From the NCBI GenBank assembly GCA_014361455.1, contig JACIVP010000001.1, forward strand, positions 245,275 through 309,274: a stretch of DNA of 64,000 nt. The letters run 5' to 3'. The stretch's first letter is position 1; each line of letters begins with the position of its first letter. The notes beneath the pieces are model-generated. The model did not search any database, had not been told where the DNA came from, and saw only the letters and a list, made by a program, of their open reading frames with translations. Below, in pieces: positions 61,977 through 64,000 of the stretch. Source of the stretch: Candidatus Methanosuratincola sp. Lineage in GTDB: Archaea > Thermoproteota > Methanomethylicia > Methanomethylicales > Methanomethylicaceae. A program made the translations under genes and the position numbers.

Positions 61977-63154
61977 TATCGGGCACCCTTCTTCTTCCTT
62001 TCTTCCTCTAGCACCGCATTGCTCACGGTCTCGACCACAGCCTTGGCGTCATCCCTGCATAAGACCAGCGGAGGCAAGAGCCTCAGAACGGTCTTTCCAG
62101 CCTCAAGGACGATCACCCCGCCATCGAGGCATCGGAGTATTATCCCACCTGTCTCGAACCGCATGTCCACGCCAATCATCAATCCCAGCCCTCGCACCTC
62201 CCTGATCATGCTGCTGCCGATCCCTTCGAGCCCCCTCATGAGGAATTCCCCCTGCTCCCGGGCATTCTCGACAAGCCCGTCCTCAAGGAGTGCATCCACG
62301 GCTGCCGCGCATGCGGCGCATGCGATCGGGTTCCCTCCGAATGTGTTGGAGTGCTCCCCCCTCTTTAGGGATGCCATTATGTCTTCCCTTGCGAATGTCG
62401 CGGCTATTGGCAACCCGCCCCCGAGTGCCTTGCTTGCGCAGAGGATATCTGGATTGACCCCGAAGTGCTGGTGTGCCCAGATCCTCCCGGTCCTCCCGAA
62501 GCCGCTCTGTACCTCGTCGAAGACTAGGAGAACCCCCTTATCGTCGCAGATCTCTCTTAGCTCCCTGAGGTAGTCCCGAGGAGGCACATTTATGCCCCCC
62601 TCGCCTTGAACTGGCTCCACAAAGACCGCCGCGGTGTCGGCATCGATCAGCCCCCTCACTTTTTCGCTCTTGCCATATGGTGCAAACTTCACCCCATCCA
62701 GGAGGGGCATGAATGGCTCCCTGTACTTCGATGCCCAGGTCAGTGATAGCGCACCCGTCGTCTTCCCGTGGTAGGCGTTTACTGTAGAAATGAAACCCTT
62801 CTTCCTTGTGAACTTCCTTGAAAGCTTTATCGCTGTCTCGACTGCCTCGGCACCTGTGCTCGAGAGGAAGACTCTGTCCGTCCCATCCGGCCTTATCCTA
62901 TGTAGCTTCGAGAGGCACTCCTCTCTGGCGTCGTTGTAGAACGACCCGTGGCATGTCAGCAGACGCGAGGCCTGCCTGTTTATCGCCTCGACTACCTTTG
63001 GGTGGCAGTGCCCGAGAAGCGCCACGCCGTACCCGCAGCTGCAGTCTATGTATTCTTTCCCGTTGCTGTCCCAAACCTTGGCGCCCTTCCCCTTCACGAG
63101 CGTTACTGGTCTCTTCCAGAATGTGTCCGCAAGGAAGGTCTCTTCAAATGTCAT
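61976..63154 (-). CDS. lysJ: [LysW]-aminoadipate semialdehyde / glutamate semialdehyde aminotransferase
   Basis: About 392 residues, class III PLP aminotransferase. FDEVQSGFGRTG and the PLP Lys in CASKALGGG are present. It aminates the LysW-bound semialdehyde. Its start overlaps the end of lysZ by four bases, so the genes are translationally coupled. Confidence 0.92.
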   Translation of the reverse strand: MTFEETFLADTFWKRPVTLVKGKGAKVWDSNGKEYIDCSCGYGVALLGHCHPKVVEAINRQASRLLTCHGSFYNDAREECLSKLHRIRPDGTDRVFLSSTGAEAVETAIKLSRKFTRKKGFISTVNAYHGKTTGALSLTWASKYREPFMPLLDGVKFAPYGKSEKVRGLIDADTAAVFVEPVQGEGGINVPPRDYLRELREICDDKGVLLVFDEVQSGFGRTGRIWAHQHFGVNPDILCASKALGGGLPIAATFAREDIMASLKRGEHSNTFGGNPIACAACAAAVDALLEDGLVENAREQGEFLMRGLEGIGSSMIREVRGLGLMIGVDMRFETGGIILRCLDGGVIVLEAGKTVLRLLPPLVLCRDDAKAVVETVSNAVLEEERKKKGAR

Positions 63155-63966
63155 AGCGAGATCACTGTGCCCCTGTTGCCTTCCAGAGCCGAGGAAATCG
63201 GCCTCTCAGCAAAGCCCGAAGTTATGATCGCCTTCTTGACCCCGCCTTTTACGGCGTCCACTGCTGCGTGGATCTTGGTGCTCATCCCGGGGCCGATCCT
63301 CTCGAGCAGCCCCTCGACCTCGAGCGCCGTTATCTTCCTGACAACACTCGTTCCGTCCATGACCCCCTCAACGTCGGTCAGGTAGACCACCGCATCTGCC
63401 TGGATTGCCTTCGCGACGCTCGCCGTGGTCCTGTCTCCGTCGACGTTCAAAGGTTCGAACTCAAGACCCATTGCGAGCGGGGATATCACCGGTACGTAGC
63501 CACCGGCGAGAAGCGCCTCTAGTAGCTTGCTGTTCACCGACGAGATCTTGCCTGTGTAGCCTCCCTCGATGGCCCTCTTCCTGCCCTGGTCATCCACTAT
63601 CACGATCCTCCTCTTCCTCTCGGCCCTCAGGAGCCCGCCGTCGAACCCGGATAGCCCCACAGCATTTATCCCAGACTGCTGGAAGACCCCTACTATCCTG
63701 GTATTCACCATGCCAGCCATCACCATCGCATATATCTCAGCAGTCTCCCTGTCGGTGTACCTGCTCTTGAACCCCTCTGGCGAGACCACGAAGACCTGTT
63801 CCTTTCCGAGCCTCTTCGCAAAATCAGTTACTATGTCGCCGCCTCCGTGGACCACGACTAGCCTGCCCTGCTTTGCCAGTGAAGAGAGATCCTCTAGGAG
63901 TGGCATGTTCAGCCCCTCCCCCTTGATCAGGTCCCCACCGATCTTCACGGTGACCTTGCTGCTCAT
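63151..63966 (-). CDS. lysZ: [LysW]-aminoadipate/glutamate kinase
   Basis: About 271 residues, amino-acid kinase family: KIGGDLIKG at the start, VHGGGDIV, and an IAVxx-type ATP site (STKIHAAVDAVKGGVKKAIITSG). It phosphorylates LysW-bound aminoadipate. ATG 63966 overlaps the lysY stop (ATGA). The rest of the pathway (lysX, lysW) is beyond the window. Confidence 0.92.
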   Translation of the reverse strand: MSSKVTVKIGGDLIKGEGLNMPLLEDLSSLAKQGRLVVVHGGGDIVTDFAKRLGKEQVFVVSPEGFKSRYTDRETAEIYAMVMAGMVNTRIVGVFQQSGINAVGLSGFDGGLLRAERKRRIVIVDDQGRKRAIEGGYTGKISSVNSKLLEALLAGGYVPVISPLAMGLEFEPLNVDGDRTTASVAKAIQADAVVYLTDVEGVMDGTSVVRKITALEVEGLLERIGPGMSTKIHAAVDAVKGGVKKAIITSGFAERPISSALEGNRGTVISL

Positions 63967-64000
63967 ACGGGCCTCACCCCAGCGTGGTTGATGCCTGTCT
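63963..64000 (-). CDS. lysY: End of [LysW]-aminoadipate/glutamyl phosphate reductase (partial)
   Basis: The last 12 codons read TGINHAGVRPV and a TGA that overlaps the lysZ ATG. This C-terminus matches ArgC/LysY, the usual gene before lysZ. Runs off the right edge. Confidence 0.7.
   Translation of the reverse strand, partial: TGINHAGVRPV

Noticed and set aside
1..64000. CRISPR arrays, tRNA genes, insertion sequences
   Set aside because: No regularly spaced repeats, no cloverleaf with TTCRANY-like arm and no transposase were seen in any intergenic gap.

Overview
The window reads as the genome of an archaeal methanogen outside the classical Euryarchaeota, most likely a Methanomethylicia/Verstraetearchaeota-type (Methanosuratincola-like) organism. 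It carries a methane-type mcrBGA operon, most of the MCR maturation and activation genes, an HdrD-like Fe-S protein paired with a GlcD-like FAD protein, a LysW-type lysine/arginine pathway and archaeal housekeeping genes (RpoP, EndA, archaeal GlyRS, ThiR/ThiDN). The lineage is an inference from gene content and could not be tested with trees. No rRNA, tRNA, CRISPR array or insertion sequence was recognised.

Layout. 1-4.9 kb: end of a gamma carbonic-anhydrase-like gene, a DUF2124 protein, a DUF4443-like regulator, then a TauABC/SsuABC-like ABC importer and an Xre-type regulator ending just before mcr. 5.0-8.8 kb: mcrB-mcrG-mcrA with all substrate and modified residues of methane-type McrA. 8.9-16.4 kb: DUF483-like, HAD and DUF2098 proteins, then mmp2, atwA (component A2), tfuA, ycaO (McrA thioglycine) and mmp15. 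16.5-26.1 kb: a TGS GTPase, thiamine genes (thiR and thiDN with an operator-like palindrome between them), nadE plus a nuclease, triosephosphate isomerase, small membrane and secreted proteins, trpB2 and an ACT-domain regulator.

26.3-36 kb holds the most striking block. A seven-gene minus-strand operon runs mmp3, mmp6, mmp17, mmp7, an AtwA paralogue, a RACo-type ferredoxin/ASKHA ATPase and an unknown 181-residue protein. Divergent from it are mcrD, mcrC, mmp5 and a winged-helix protein. Together these look like a complete MCR activation module with two extra ATPases built in.

36-53 kb is mostly housekeeping: an HD hydrolase, class II HMG-CoA reductase, a glycosyltransferase with a coiled-coil partner, RpoP, an agmatinase-family enzyme, GlyRS, thioredoxin reductase, a PhoU-like protein, a UPF0104 membrane protein, EndA, AhcY, an M42 peptidase and a pyruvate/oxaloacetate carboxyltransferase without its biotinyl domain. 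53-56 kb is the GlcD-HdrD operon. 56-64 kb has a divergent ureohydrolase-fold enzyme, an SPFH/NfeD pair, a PAC2 proteasome chaperone with an HbYX tail, Hsp20, and the lysK-lysJ-lysZ-lysY genes.

How they fit: MCR makes methane from methyl-CoM and CoB. YcaO/TfuA modify McrA. McrC with Mmp3/7/17 and AtwA activate F430. The RACo-like ATPase may keep corrinoid proteins or MCR reduced. The HdrD/GlcD pair is a plausible route for heterodisulfide electrons, and the ABC importer beside mcr could supply a sulfonate such as CoM. The last three statements are inferences.
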